From assembly GCF_028453695.1 (NCBI RefSeq), contig NC_135781.1:32959483-33023482 (forward strand): DNA of 64,000 nt, read 5' to 3'. The notes under the pieces were generated by a model. The model was not told the DNA's origin and searched no databases. It worked only from the letters and a program-made list of their open reading frames with translations. This stretch comes from Augochlora pura. Taxonomy: Eukaryota > Arthropoda > Insecta > Hymenoptera > Halictidae. Below are positions 1-12,469 of this stretch, piece by piece; the first letter of the stretch is position 1, and each line of letters begins with the position of its first letter. The position numbers and the translations under genes are program-made.

Positions 1-1057
1 AGTTTATAAACATTTAACTACGCAGAAAATTCTTGCGCGCATCGCTCGTCCTTTCCGTCGAAGGGGTTAACGAAAAACGACTTCGAGCTCCGCGATATGA
101 ACGGCCGAATATTTTCGTGGCAGCTACGGCATGTCATTAAAATCGTGACGATACCGCCGCCGACGCCGCCGGGCCGATAAAAATTAGATGACCAACTATT
201 ATTGGATCGTCGGACGTCTCCGCGCGAGCGACCGTCGAAGAAAAATGAACGGAGGGCGGAATTTCGATGAAACCCGAATCGGCCGACGCCAACGAGAAAG
301 TAGAAACGAAACCTCGAAACGAAAGCTGGCAATCGATAGGAGGAGCTCTTCGGCTTCGCACACGCGGCGCGAACCGTCGAATCGACGAATTCCTGTGTAT
401 CGTGCAAACCGGCCCAATTCGTTCGCGAAAACGAACACGGTGCCGGGAAGAGAAACCAGTGGAGGGAAGAGCGATCGTTTATTCAACTTTGAGAACGTCA
501 ATGGCCCGAAACGATTGCTATTGCGGAATTCGCTTTGCCGAAACAATTAAAATACCTGCAGAGAATGTTTTCACAAGATGTATCTATTCGTTAACTAGAA
601 TAGCGATAGTATAGGCATATTTGCAGATTTAACCCTTTACACTGGAATGGCAGCCCTCAATTCTCATCAAGAAAACTATAAATCTTTATGCAAAATAAAA
701 ATTGCATTGCTTCTGCTAACAATTTTAAAGAGTTGAAAGTACCCTGACAGTATTATTAATAGCATAATTGAAGTCCGTAGTCTATCGATTATTTAATTTA
801 TTAATTCTATGTCATTCACCCCCATCGTAAAAATGACGTTCACCCGTACACATACGAAATAAATTAAACGGAACATTTGTGCTTTGAACCTCGTCCAGTC
901 GCTACAAAATTACTGCGATAAAGATACTCCAGCGAGCGATCGCTATCGGCTGCATCTGGGATGATCCCCGTTAGGAAGGATCATTCTCTAGAGCTCGAAC
1001 GAGGTTTCGATGAATCGCCGGTGCGGTTCCTGGCGAGAGGAGACAAGGACAAAGGCA

Positions 1058-1263
1058 AGAGAGAGAGAGAAAGAGAGAGAGACAGGATGTTAATACGTGT
1101 CTCGAAGGGGGACGCGTGACCGTGTATGCGATGCAATCGTATTAGGACGGACGAGGAGCGGCGAAACGCAGGAAGATCGAGAGAAAAAGGATGACGGATG
1201 TAGCGGGCGAGAGAGAAGCCTCTGGAGCGAGAGCAAGAGAGAGAGAGAGAGAGAGAGAGAGAA
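1058..1263 (+). repeat. Two (GA)n microsatellite tracts
   Basis: Purine-only GA dinucleotide runs occur at about 1058-1082 and 1236-1263 (roughly 14 units), separated by ordinary GC-rich sequence. They face opposite-strand CT tracts from 1391 on, so the two kinds are complementary in a transcript. Confidence 0.9.
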
Positions 1264-1390
1264 ACGTGGGGAGGCAGAGAAAGGTAGAGAAGCTCCATTG
1301 ATTGGTCGGTGGAACGGTGGAACGGCGGAACGTTGCAGTTGCCCCGGGGGTATATGAACCCCGGCGGTAGCGCGGTCTCACTCTTTCGCC

Positions 1391-1413
1391 CTCTGTCTCT
1401 CTCTCTCTCTCTC
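1391..1413 (+). repeat. (CT)n microsatellite
   Basis: About 11 CT units on the + strand, about 130 bases after the (GA)n tract and complementary to it. Confidence 0.9.
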
Positions 1414-1760
1414 ACCCTCTCGCACCCTCCGGCTCTCTCTTTCTGCCACCCTCCCGCTCGTAGTTTACCCTCGCTACGATTTTACCCCACGGCGAAACGC
1501 AGGCGCGTCACATGGACCCAGGAACGATCAATACGAGCCTCCCCTGCCAGCTAGACCCGGTCTCTTTCATTCCAGAGGGAGAAAGCTCCCTCTCTCTCTC
1601 CCACTCACTCGTTCTCGGTCGCACAATCCCCCCCTCCCCCCTCTGCCCTCCCCGCCGGCCTATCATCCTCCTACCGAGCGTGCAACCCTCGGTCAATCTT
1701 TGATATTTCCAGCGGCCAGGCCGGGAATTTTCGTAGGGATGGCCAGCGAGCTGGACCAGC

Positions 1761-1791
<31 letters not shown>
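1761..1791 (+). repeat. (CT)n microsatellite, interrupted
   Basis: CT dinucleotide run of about 15 units with a TTT interruption. Another short run lies at 2089-2105. Confidence 0.9.
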
Positions 1792-3133
1792 CCTTTCCAA
1801 CCCTCTCCTCGCCACGAGTGCAGTTTGTTTCCCTCCTTAGAGAATCCCGCCCCCGCTCTATTGTCTCCCCGGCAAACGATTGTTCTTGTCCCGCGAAGTG
1901 GCTACAGCTGTCAGGCCCGGGACCCAACGTTTCGAAAATTTCGAGGATTTCGTGAATTTTTGTCGCGACGGATTCGGTATCCCGGTTAAGCCGTGGAAAT
2001 CGCACGCGCGCGCGACCCTCTTTCTACTCGAACGAAAATCGTTAGAAACGTAATATAGGGAAGGAAGCGATACCGAGACGAGACGATGCTCTCTCTCTCT
2101 CTCTCGCGCGCTCCTCTTCTCGCGGTGTCTCTTTCGCGTTCTCTCCGTGAACACGTTCACCGCGCCGTCAACTATCTAACACCCCTTTGTCCCTCTCACG
2201 CACCATTGTGATCGAGGCCATCGTCATCTCGCGAACGGAAGCGGCCCTCTCGAGACTTCCTGCTTGTCCTCGACGAGGACCCGCAGTGTCGGTCGCTGCA
2301 TCCTGGATCTGCTTGACCCCTCGAGATCAACGGCGTCCCTCGTCATCGTAATCGTCATCATTCTCATCGTGTGCTCTCTCTCTCTCTCTCGCTCTCTCTT
2401 CTTACCGAACTTTATCGCCCGTTTCTCTCTCTCTCTATCACCGTGTTCTATAATGTCTGTCTTTCTTTTTCTTTTTCTTTCTGCCGGTTTTTTGTCGACA
2501 CCGACACGATTTCCACCGGCTGCAAAAAAGCCGCCTCGCTTCGCTCGAAAAGCCGTAAAGGGGGTTCGAACTGAAAGGGGGGAAGCTCGCGAGAGTATGG
2601 CCGCGGGATCTCGTGGCCGGCGTTGCTTTCGGCTGCCACGCCCAAACCTAACCCAAACTTCTCTCTGGGTCGCGATACTGCGCCGTAGAAAATGTCCGTC
2701 GGCGTCGCCGTCGTCAACGTCATCGTCGTCGTATATATCGTCGTCACCGCACGTCGCTGCGAATTTTTTCACGAACCGTGACAGAGACGATTCCTTCGGT
2801 TTCGAATCGTCATCGATCGCGTGTGCATCGCGTAAATTAATTTCATAAGAATCGTTTGAAATGTATCGAGCCCTGCTTCGATTGAAACGCGATCGAAAAG
2901 CATGGTAACCAAATCGGCAACCAAGGACATGCAGCTTTCGGTTACGCTGGAAGACGTTCAGCGGTGATACGAGGGTTGGCCCGCCAGGAGCCGAAAGCAA
3001 CGTCTCCGTGGGATGGATCGCGTACGTCACGATGCGTCGGGTCGCGCGAAACGGGAATCGGGAGAGCATGATGGCGGCCGCGGGCCACCGGGAGGATCCT
3101 CCGGAATGGTCCTGTATCGAGAATCCCCCGGAT

Positions 3134-3175
3134 GCCGGCTGCCGGCTGCCGGTTGCCGGCTGTCGGCTGTCGGCT
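3134..3175 (+). repeat. Heptamer tandem repeat GCCGGCT x6
   Basis: Six head-to-tail copies of a 7-base unit, GCCGGCT, with copy 3 reading GCCGGTT and the last two GTCGGCT. The unit contains the palindrome GCCGGC. No coding frame runs through it with family likeness. Confidence 0.9.
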
Positions 3176-4102
3176 CTGGTAGGGGGGTGAGGGGTGGTTA
3201 AAAGGGGGATGCGAACGTGTTACATTTAATGATCGGCGGACTGATTGCGCGCGCCCACCAAAAAACACATAGATCGAGAAATATGGTTTATACACAGAGA
3301 GAGAGACAAGATCGATAATGTAATAATAAAACGCTTGCAATCATATAACGGTAATCAATAACAACAATAATAGAGAACAATAGAGAACAAGAATAAGAAC
3401 GAATAATCATAAAGTTTAAAGAACGTGTCAGAAGATTCACAGAAGCAACGAAAGTAAAGAAACAAATGAACATACCGGTTAACGATGAAAATCAGTGGTT
3501 GGAGGATGCCGATATCTGGCCGTAGAACGAAACGAACACCGGCTATATCTTTCTCGTTATTTTTTTTCTTTTTTTTTTCTTTTTTGGTTACTGACGTTCG
3601 CTCGATGTTATTTTTATTATTTTATACCCCGGTCAACGATCACCGGATTTAGTATGTTTAATCTACCGCGCGACCAAGCGTTTAAGAGTTTTCGTTCTTC
3701 TCCCGGGTCCGTCCAATCTTTTCAAGCCTCCGTCGACGACCACGTGTGCGTGTTTCCCTTTTCAATTATTTAAACGATCTTCACGCGCGCCCGCTGATCG
3801 ACGACGTGTATTCGAGCGTTCGCGCGTCTCGGGACTCTTTTCCCTTCGCGATGCACAATGTGTCCTTTGATTTTTTTTTTCTCCGTGCGACGATCGCGAT
3901 TTACGCGATCAGGAATCCACGGCGATCGCGGGTGAGACCGAACGCGATTCGGGGATCCGTTCGCACGCGGAACACTTTGATTCCTCGACGTCCCCGGTGC
4001 ACGGGGTGCCGAAGGAAAATCGCGGAACACACCCTCCGCGGCGCGTCTCTCTCGCTCCCACCGGTCGACACTAAGCTCTCTCTTTCTCTCTTTCTCGTTC
4101 TG

Positions 4103-4139
<37 letters not shown>
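4103..4139 (+). repeat. Perfect (CT)18 microsatellite
   Basis: A perfect run of about 18 CT units, one of the longest in the left part. It is followed by GC-rich DNA and, at 4436-4441, by a strong splice-donor-like GTGAGT, so this may be the promoter-proximal part of an untranslated first exon. That link is inference. Confidence 0.9.
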
Positions 4140-4140
<1 letters not shown>

Positions 4141-4141
<1 letters not shown>

Positions 4142-7100
4142 AGCGCGCGCGATCCTCCCTCTACCTCTTGCTAGTTTCTTTCCGCAGGGTGCCTCTTCTC
4201 TTAAGGATCTTCCAGAGGACGAAGTCGACGACGATTCGCTGTCGGATTTCGTTCACTGATCGCGGGCACCGAGAGAGAGAACACCGACCGGCGGGCAACC
4301 ACCGCGTACACGTTCCTCCTCCTCCTCCTCCTCTCTCCCCTTCCTCTTCAGTCTTCGTTCGTTAGGCGATTCTCGCGCGACATTCGCCACGAGCGTTTAA
4401 GCCGCGATTTTATACGCGGTTTTGGTTAGCAGTCGGTGAGTGGACCGGTCGAGCGGGACGCGGGGAGAATCGAGGAAGGGTGGTCCAGAGGGATTGTGAA
4501 CGAGAAATCATAAGCTCCCCGAACGAGGACGCACGTGGAAGAGAGCTCTCCGGGTTTGTCGTCCGTCGACCGATCGATCACGGTGCCGCGTTCCCTCGCG
4601 ACGTGGTCTTCAACACGCGAGTCGTTTCATCGGCGTGTAACAACGTCGTCGACTTGCACGCCCGCACATACACACGGTTACGACGAATCCACGTCCGGCG
4701 ATTTTTTTACCGGATTTTACAAGTCGCATCGATTTTTACAGATTTTACAGATATTACAGACGTTTATAGAGGCGTTACGGAATTTTACAGTTGTGTTAGA
4801 GAGGTTCACGTGTTTTACAGAGCAGGTTTACAGGTTTTACAGAGTTAAACGGGTCGCGACGGGTGTTGGAGCGCGTTTACGGTACGCGGCGTCGACGTTC
4901 ACACGGCGGTCCCGACGTTCCTTCCGGCTCGAAACAGGCACGTGTGGACAGGAGAAAAGCAAAAGTATGATATCGGTTTAGACAAGATATCGGTGTAGAT
5001 TACGGAGATCGGTGAGGACGGCGAACAAGTTGTATCTTGATAGACTATGCTGTACGAACGAGAACGACGAACTCAGTTTTGTTTTCTTTTTTTTCTTTGA
5101 TTTGGTCGAATTCAAAAGGTTGTCGTAAATGAAGAGAGACGTATATATATATATGTGTATATATATGTATATATATACAGAAGCAAATAGTAAGAATGTT
5201 GCGGATATAACGGAGTCTACAACGCAATGCTTTTATGTGGTGCGGTAACTAAACTGACGGGTCGAGGCGCTGCCGCCAATCGCTGCACCCTCCGGCCACC
5301 CCCGGCGCTGCCGTTGCTCGGCCGAGAAGGGGCGGCGGAATTGCGGGGGTGTCGCGCGCGGGGTTGAACAGAGACCGGTGTACGCGAGCGTGGAACCAGG
5401 GGGACAGAGACGAGGCGAAAAGAGACGGCCAACGAGCCGCGAGGATTCGCGCAGGCGTTCTGCGAGCGCGGAACCAACACGACGACTCTCTCTTTCTCTA
5501 TACATATATGTATGCCCGCACCCCGGATCGTCGGCGATCGGTCGCGAGCGGCTTTTGTCGTAGAGGGGCGAGAGAGCACCACCAGCTGAGAGGGAAAAAA
5601 TGTCGGTGGAAAAGTCGCGCGCGTCGGGGTCCGCGTAGAGTCCACGCAAGCGCCGAAACCGAGGCCCGAAGGCAATGACTGCGTCTTCCGGATGCCAGGG
5701 TTGACCGGAGTTCGCAGGGTCGCCAGGGGAGTCCGGGGGAGAAATCCGCGCCGACGGATACGCGTTAGTGATGGAGGGGGAAGAGAGGGACGAGGAAAAA
5801 GTCACGGCGGTGCGGAAGCGCAGACGCGCGGGACGCGGGAAATGCGACCCGAAAATCGTGACGTTGACTCGCCGGCGATCGCGCGGATTCCTGGAGCTGG
5901 GTCCAGGGTTCACAACCCCATGGGTCGTGACCCCTAGGATCGCGGACCCGCGGACGGTGCACTCCGCACAGGGTTCCATCGGTCGCGACCGGTTCTTTCT
6001 GGTCACCGTTACGAATTCCCGGATTTGGATGGAATAACAATCGGGTGAAATTATAATAACGAGCGGCGAGGCTTGGACAATCCTATCCAAAAGCAACTAA
6101 CGGGTTATTCGACCAGTGGTGGTAGGCTTAGTGCTAAAATGTCTTACCTAATCGTGTCTTTTATCTTTTTAACCCCTTGCAACGAGTATAACAACGAGTC
6201 AGCCTCGTGATCTACTAAATATGAATATTATTAATTTATTTGAAATCTAAACCAAATTTGAGTCTTCTGTTATCAAAGTAAAGAAACAAAAGTAAATAAA
6301 GACAATACAAGAAATAAGAATTGTGTAGTCCTATTTAAGAAAGTATTAAGAACAAATAGTTGCTAATTGATACAGCATGAAAAGAATCACAGTGCAAGGG
6401 GTTAAACAAAGCTGGAATGTTTTATTCATTTCATTACTCGTGTGTACGGTTAAAAGAAACCCTTTGTCACGGAAGAAGAAATAAGAAGAGAGAGTTTTCA
6501 CACATCGTCGCACAAGTACAATAAAAAAAAATCGTATTTTTTACATATTTCACAGCGTTACAAAATTTAATGTAATTTCACTGATTTATTGCTCACGTAG
6601 TGAAAAAAATGATTTTATTAATTGCAAGCTTTTTCGCGCGGATGGTCGGAGATGTTGGAACAATTTCTCTGAGGATGGGTGGAATCGGTGGTCCCGTATG
6701 AACCGGCGCCGCCACAAAAAGGCGCAAACGGATTTCGTCGAGTCTCGCCGGTCGTGAAAATTCGGCGAAGAGAGCAGACTGTTGATTGCAACGAGAAGGA
6801 GCCTGGCTAAAAATGTCGAGAGGTCCTCGAGAAGGAACAGAGAGATAGAGAGAGAGAGACAGAACTTGGACGGTTCTAGTCGTAGTTTCCGGAGGCTCGT
6901 TAGCTGTGCTCCAGCTATCGGTTAATCGATAACCGCGAGGTATTGAACGGAAGGAGAGCGTCGGGGGGTGTTTCGGAAAAGTTTTGCAACCCCCCCGGAG
7001 CACTCGAGCCGAGGAGCCGGGAGAGAGCCGGGAGGCTCTCTCGGGTGGATCGCCAAGAATCCCAGGATACCGGCGATGATCGAAAGGGGGCCTCGAATGG

Positions 7101-8280
7101 GAGACACGGGGGCATCGGAGAGGGTGATTCTGAATCGCGCGGAGGCGAAGGGTTCGCGAAGAATGGCGGCTTTCTTCGGTCGCTCTTTGGACCATGCGGA
7201 ACGCCGCCGATCGAAGGGTCGCTCGCGGAGAACAACGACGCAAGGGTTGCGAAACGCGACCATGAAGTCCAGCGAACCATGGGGACGCGGCCGGCGCACA
7301 GGTGGCGGATCAGCGAACCGAAAGATTAACAAGTTCGTTGCCGGCTACGCTGCTCACGACTCTTACTAGTGTTACCGGTGTTACTAGTCCTGGCCATCAA
7401 GATCTCGTCTTTTTATCTGAATCGATCTCTTGCGAACCATTCATCAATGTTAGCGATGAACCAATCGATATAGGCTTTTGATTTTTTTTTTAGAATAATC
7501 TTTGCTTCTTAGAAGACCTTTTCAATAAATAAAAAGAACGTCCTTTTGCACTAATTTTATATTAATCTACAGTGTCTTAAAGTGCAAGCAGAATTTAAAA
7601 ATACTTTAAATCCTTAAATAAATCATTGAAACATACTTAAAAATCTTTTCGAAACCTCTTCCAAAAAATCATAGTAAAACACAGTCCTCTAAATTTTACT
7701 CTGTTACATTCACAGTCAATTTTGCCCGGCCCTCGCCAAGTTAATAAACAAAAGGGCTCGCGTTTTCATTTGTACACGATTGCCTTGCTCTGTCAAGAAA
7801 AGGAGGATGACAACGAAAAAAAGATGGCGCTTTGACACGAATTATACAGCGTCGCCGCGCCGGCGACACCCGGTTCCAAGGGGGTTGAAATTATTACCCA
7901 GCATCGACTCTACGATTCCTTCCAGAATTTCTCTGGCATCGCTCGGGAACCTGTTTACGCGTCTCGACCGGCCACGCGGGGGTTACGAGCGCGAAGAAAA
8001 AAGGGCAATAATTGTCCGCGCGGGGTAAAAAGTTACAGTGCGCCAACGTAAAAACTTAATGAGGGGCTCGCGTATGAATCTCGTCCGGGGGAGGGGAGGA
8101 GGGGGAGTGTAAAAACACGGTCGGCGTGGTACGAGGCCTCGTTAAGCCGTGGAACGATAAATCCAACGTAAAAATATATTCGACTGTTCCCCGTGGCTGC
8201 GGAGTGGTTCTGCTGGTCGCGGACGCGCACGGCCGAGGGGGTTCGATTCGAGGGTACGATCGAGGGAGCGAGAGAAAAGG
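4141..8280. other. Mixed non-coding stretch, no recognised gene
   Basis: CpG-rich blocks (about 4140-6040 and 6600-7330) alternate with AT-rich blocks (about 6050-6600 and 7380-7760). A donor-like GTGAGT is at 4436-4441. A (TA)n run with TATATG lies near 5141-5177. Frames of 90-290 codons on the minus strand around 5217-6096 and on both strands around 6593-7369 are Arg/Pro/Ser-rich, overlap each other in several frames and show no domain, so I treat them as composition artefacts. A single CTCF-core-like AGATGGCGC lies at 7822-7830. Confidence 0.55.
4700..4845 (+). repeat. Imperfect TTTTACAG repeat
   Basis: About seven close copies of (T)TTTACAG occur in 140 bases, spaced irregularly by 8 to about 40 bases. 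The unit looks like a short pyrimidine tract plus CAG, the form of a 3-prime splice site. Spacing is too irregular for a classical satellite. Confidence 0.75.
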
Positions 8281-8296
8281 AGAGAGAGAACGCGTG

Positions 8297-8425
8297 TGCG
8301 AGAACAAGAGAGAACGTATGCGAGAGCAAAAGAGAACGTATGCAAGAGCAAGAGAGGACCTATGCAAGAGCAAGACAGTACCTTTGCGAGAGGGAGACAG
8401 AACATTTGCGAGAACGAGTGCGAGA
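8297..8425 (+). repeat. 22-bp minisatellite, six copies
   Basis: A unit near TGCRAGAGCAAGAGAGAACG begins at 8297, 8319, 8341, 8363, 8385 and 8407, an exact 22-base period, and decays into (GA)n after 8419. Since 22 is not a multiple of three, the reading frame shifts in every copy, so it is not a peptide repeat. The unit is purine-rich, continuing the GA-rich character of its surroundings. Confidence 0.9.
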
Positions 8426-8429
8426 GAGA

Positions 8430-11400
8430 GAGAGAGGGGGGATGGACAGAAAGAGAAAAAATGAGCAGACGCGGGGGAGTGGGCGCGTGCGCGTGGCTCG
8501 TGGCTCGAGGCTGCGAAAGGGGAAATTCAGGCTCGCGCGGCGAGAAAGGCACGGCACCGACGGGCAAAGAGGTGGTGCAAAGAGGAGCGAAAAAGGACTT
8601 GCCGGGGCGAGGGGTTCGAAGGGGGTGGGCCGAGGATCGGGCTGGCAGGGAGAGCGTAGAGCTCGAGGACGCAGGCGCCACGCTGAAAATGGAAACTCGT
8701 CCCAAGGGGTGACCTCCTCCCTTCCGACCAACCACCACCCCCCCTCCCGTCCGCCTTTGCGCCCCTCCTTGCACAAGGGTTTTCGACCGTGCGAATGCGG
8801 CCAAATTTTCCCCGTGCCTTTACCACATACTCCCCGGCGCACGGTGGTCCGGTGAAACGGTAATTTATGGCCCGAACTCGATTTTCAGACTCTCGTATTC
8901 TCTACGAAATTTTATTTTCGCCGAAATAAGCGCCCCCGTTGAAATGCCGAAATTCGAAATGTTTAATCCTGCGGATTACTTTGAGAGCGAACATAGTATT
9001 TGCGAGTGCGGTACCATGAAATTCGGATTATTGCAATTAAAGTGATTAGCACGCGATGATCGCTGGTGACCGACGGTATTCAATTTGAATAATTTTATTA
9101 CCGTGTGTAAATTAATTTTATACAATTTCATTGGAAAGTCAACTCCGCGATGATTCATTCGCTGGTAAAGCGCTTTCTTGAATTCTTTTAATTATGATTT
9201 CCATTGCAAATTCAAAGATCGAATAACTTTTCATTCTCGTTCACCGCAATATTTCTGCCTGTCGAGTGTCGATCGTAATAAAAATAATACAAGGTAATCT
9301 AGTGAAACAAATTTCACAGCCGCAAGATTTGAATGTGACGATAGAAAATGGACACCCTTTGTGGACTTAAACCTTGAAACGACGCTGAAATAATTGAAGC
9401 CGCAGAAAACGTATCCCCGGACCACCGCTGCTGCGGCACGAGCCCCTCCGTTTCAACCCCCTCCCCTCCGACCCATCCACGAGAACGGGCGGGCACGGTA
9501 TATTCAGGGAATTTTCCGGAAAGTTAAGCCCGCGCGCCGCGTCCAAAAATCCTCTATTGTTCGGTTCCACGCCGGCTAATCGTTTTGACTTTCTCACTTT
9601 TCCCGCCTGTCTTACCTTCGCTTCCCCACCTTCCCAACCCCGGCGCGCCGAGGAGGGGTCGCGCGGATCGAGAGGGGCGGGAAAGGCGAAACGGAGGAGG
9701 GTTTCTTTTTTACGACTGTTGTGGACATAAAATATTAAAAGGCTCCGGGAGCCGTGAAACGGGGAGGCGCGGGGCCCCGGCCAGGTCTACCTGGTGTAGT
9801 TTACGTGCATTCATCCTGCGGCTCTCTGGCGAACGTGCAGCTACGGCTACCCCTACGGCCGGAGTCTTGAGAGAGGGCACGTGCTCCGTAAATGGATCCA
9901 CGTGCCTCGGGGATCGGTTAATCGGACAATGGAAGGACCGAAGGTGACACACGCGCTCAATGGAATCGTTCATCGGATATTCAATAAAATTCCGTCGGCG
10001 GATATTGCCGAGGATATCGGACGAAAAGGACGGCTATTTCGAATTTTCGAATTCCACGACGATCGCAAACGTATCATTGCAAAACGTCAAATTCCGACGT
10101 TGTTCGCAACGAGCTAAGAAACGTTCCGAGGCTTGTCACACGAGGATACGCGTGTGTGCGATACAGCCGGAGGCAGATTTAGGCACAGGCTAAATAGGCT
10201 ACAGCTTAGAGTGGCAGTTTTTAAGGGTGCCCGGTTTTTCAGCAAAATTTCGCTGCTTTTCGTTTCCCTATACGCGGTAAAATACTGCATTTCAACTGGA
10301 CAAATTATTCGGTGGTGGTCGACACCTTAATACAACGCGAGAAAATGTAACAAATAATATATGTCTTCATAAAAATGGAGGAACCGAGATTGTATACAAT
10401 TATGAATTATTAGTCGTGGATAGTGCTAACAGTTTTATTTTAATTCATTCTATACGAGGTTCGAGAAGATGAAAACGTTTTCGTAGGCATGTCAAATCTA
10501 GTATTTTAATTGCTCACGAACACCCGCTTACTCTCGTCTTCCCTTTTAATTACGGGTCGGCATAAATATGTCAGCCTAGGAATATCTAAATCCGTCGTTG
10601 GGTGCAGCGTTCAACGCGAGATCAAGTATCGCGGTGCTAAACATTCACCGACGATATTCGACAATCGAATATATTTCGCAAATTGTTGAACAACAATTTA
10701 CAACGAGTTATAATTACGGTAGTCTAAACGCTTACATCGGATTACGCGAACGGTTGGCAGCCATCGCACGCGCGTCACCACAGCCCCGTGTGAAACGGGT
10801 CTAAGACGAGTGAGCGAAAGCCGTCGTCGTATCGATTTTGGCGAGACTTCGCCGGCGCGAGTGTGTCTCGTTGGAATTTCTTGTACTATTTTCGAGGGCG
10901 TTAGAGACGCCGGTGCGTATCTTATCAACGGGAATCGACTACGGCGTGCCTCGATCGATAGGACCAGGGCCAGCGCGAGAAAGAGAGAGAGAGAGAGAGA
11001 GCGCCACAGGCCGTGACCACGTGAGCATCGTGTCCACGTTATTACCGATGCAACGAATCATAACGAACGCCACGCGTCGGGACACGGCCCCGCTAATGAC
11101 TCAGCCCCCCAGAATTACGAGCGCGAATCGATCATCGGCCGGGCGAAATAATTGGCTCGGCCGCGCACAGGTCTCTCCCTCTCTCTCTCTCCCGGTTCCG
11201 TCCGTGCGCCATGCGCTGCGCGCACCGCGCTCTCGCATTTGCATTTTGCGGGGCACACCACCACGAGTCCCGGAGCGTACGAGAAAGCCGTGCCGGAAAA
11301 TGAGCTGCCCGGCTCTCTCCGTGCGAGACGAGGGGAGTAGGGACGAGACGGGGAAAAATGTGGGGATGATAATCTAATGGTAAACAGCGTGCATACGAGG

Positions 11401-12330
11401 ACAGACTGAAGCAAGGGCGTAAACACCGAAAACCGGGAGCCGTCGCAGACTCCGAAATGTCGGATGGCAAAATTTTCGACCGACGCGCAGCGATGCACGA
11501 GGCTGTTCCACTTTTCATTGTCCGCGACTCTTTAGCGACGTATTCCACGATATTGTTGACTAAACGCCACTGTGTTATCATTTCTTATTTTTTCGATTTT
11601 TTAAATGGAGAATTTTCTGAAATTTGGAACAAGATTTATTGTAATATCTGCCGTAGCAGCGCGGTATATAGAACAAAGAACTCGTAATAAATAAATGTAT
11701 CTTCGCAACCTGAACGATCGTGTATTAACAAATTAGTGTCCTATCGTTTTGACGAAAAAACCTTCAGTATCGGTTTTGTTGTCCGGTATTGTTAATTTTT
11801 TCCTACTTTTTCCTCGTAAAGTATACTGGTAATTTTACGCACAGAGTAAGCTCGCATTTAAATTAAATTAATTTTTTGAATTTTTTCCACGTTTTCATAG
11901 AACAATTCTCTGTGACAAAAATATATAAAGCCCGAGTGGCCAGATGGAACGTATTCTGCGCGTACGCGTTGTAATCTGGGACCGATCAAAATTTCAACGA
12001 TAAAAAGACAGCCAGACGGTCCGACCAGGGGGGGGGAGAGGAGACAGGGTGGAGGGAGAGGGATGCCTCGTAAATCCGGAATAACGTCTCGGGCAATTTA
12101 TAACACTCCTCCTCTTTATCCCGAACTTCCGTTTCGTCGAGTATCCTGGGAACAGAGAGCACACCTAGCCCAATTGCCCCCTCTTCCTACGCCATTGGGC
12201 GTGGGGCAGTACAGGGGCGGCATGGGGCTGCATGGCGCGGCATGGCGAGAGGAGCTCGGTGCCCAACGGCACAGGGGTTTCGAATATCGATCTCTCGCCT
12301 TCTCTCCCAGTCATTCACTCTCTCGACCGG
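8430..12330. other. Non-coding stretch, no recognised gene
   Basis: CpG-rich at 8430-8870 and 9380-11400, AT-rich at 8880-9370 and 11580-11930. Frames of up to about 220 codons on both strands around 8142-8855 come from the minisatellite and CpG-rich DNA and have no domain. The only promoter-like sign is TATATAAAG at 11922-11930. A run of nine G lies at 12028-12036. Confidence 0.55.
11922..11930 (+). promoter_or_regulatory. Possible TATA box
   Basis: TATATAAAG is a full match to the TATA-box consensus, lying where AT-rich DNA turns to CpG-rich DNA with CT tracts downstream. No clear initiator or gene follows, so it may be chance. Confidence 0.2.
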
Positions 12331-12338
12331 CTCGACAG

Positions 12339-12372
<34 letters not shown>

Positions 12373-12401
12373 GCGCTCTCTTTCACTCTGTCGCTCTGTC
12401 T

Positions 12402-12455
<54 letters not shown>

Positions 12456-12464
12456 CTGCTTCTC
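12339..12464 (+). repeat. Long compound (CT)n tract
   Basis: Nearly pure pyrimidine CT dinucleotides over about 125 bases with CGCG and TGT interruptions. It makes overlapping + strand open frames full of Ser-Leu that are not genes. Confidence 0.9.
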
Positions 12465-12469
12465 GCTTC

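Larger units (their letters stand above)
1..4090. other. GC-rich non-coding stretch with purine/pyrimidine repeats
   Basis: No exon of a known family is seen here. The many open frames on both strands are low-complexity translations (runs of Ser-Leu or Arg-Glu from CT/GA repeats, Arg-rich stretches from CpG-rich DNA) with no domain. About 600-960 is AT-rich and empty. The rest is CpG-rich with scattered (GA)n and (CT)n tracts and a heptamer repeat, listed separately. It could be intergenic or part of a long intron or untranslated exon of a gene lying off the left edge. Confidence 0.6.

Noticed and set aside
2224..3069. 281-codon minus-strand open frame
   Set aside because: Arg/Ser-rich translation of CpG and CT-rich DNA with no domain, overlapped by other frames of similar length.
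4407..4435. TATA box plus initiator before the GTGAGT at 4436
   Set aside because: TATA and CAGT are only about 19 bases apart and the exon would be a few bases long, so no promoter is called here.
5233..6096. 287-codon minus-strand open frame
   Set aside because: Pro/Arg/Ser-rich, no recognised fold, shares the region with several other open frames, so composition explains it.
8297..8425. CRISPR array
   Set aside because: Copies are contiguous with no unique spacers, and the DNA is clearly eukaryotic.
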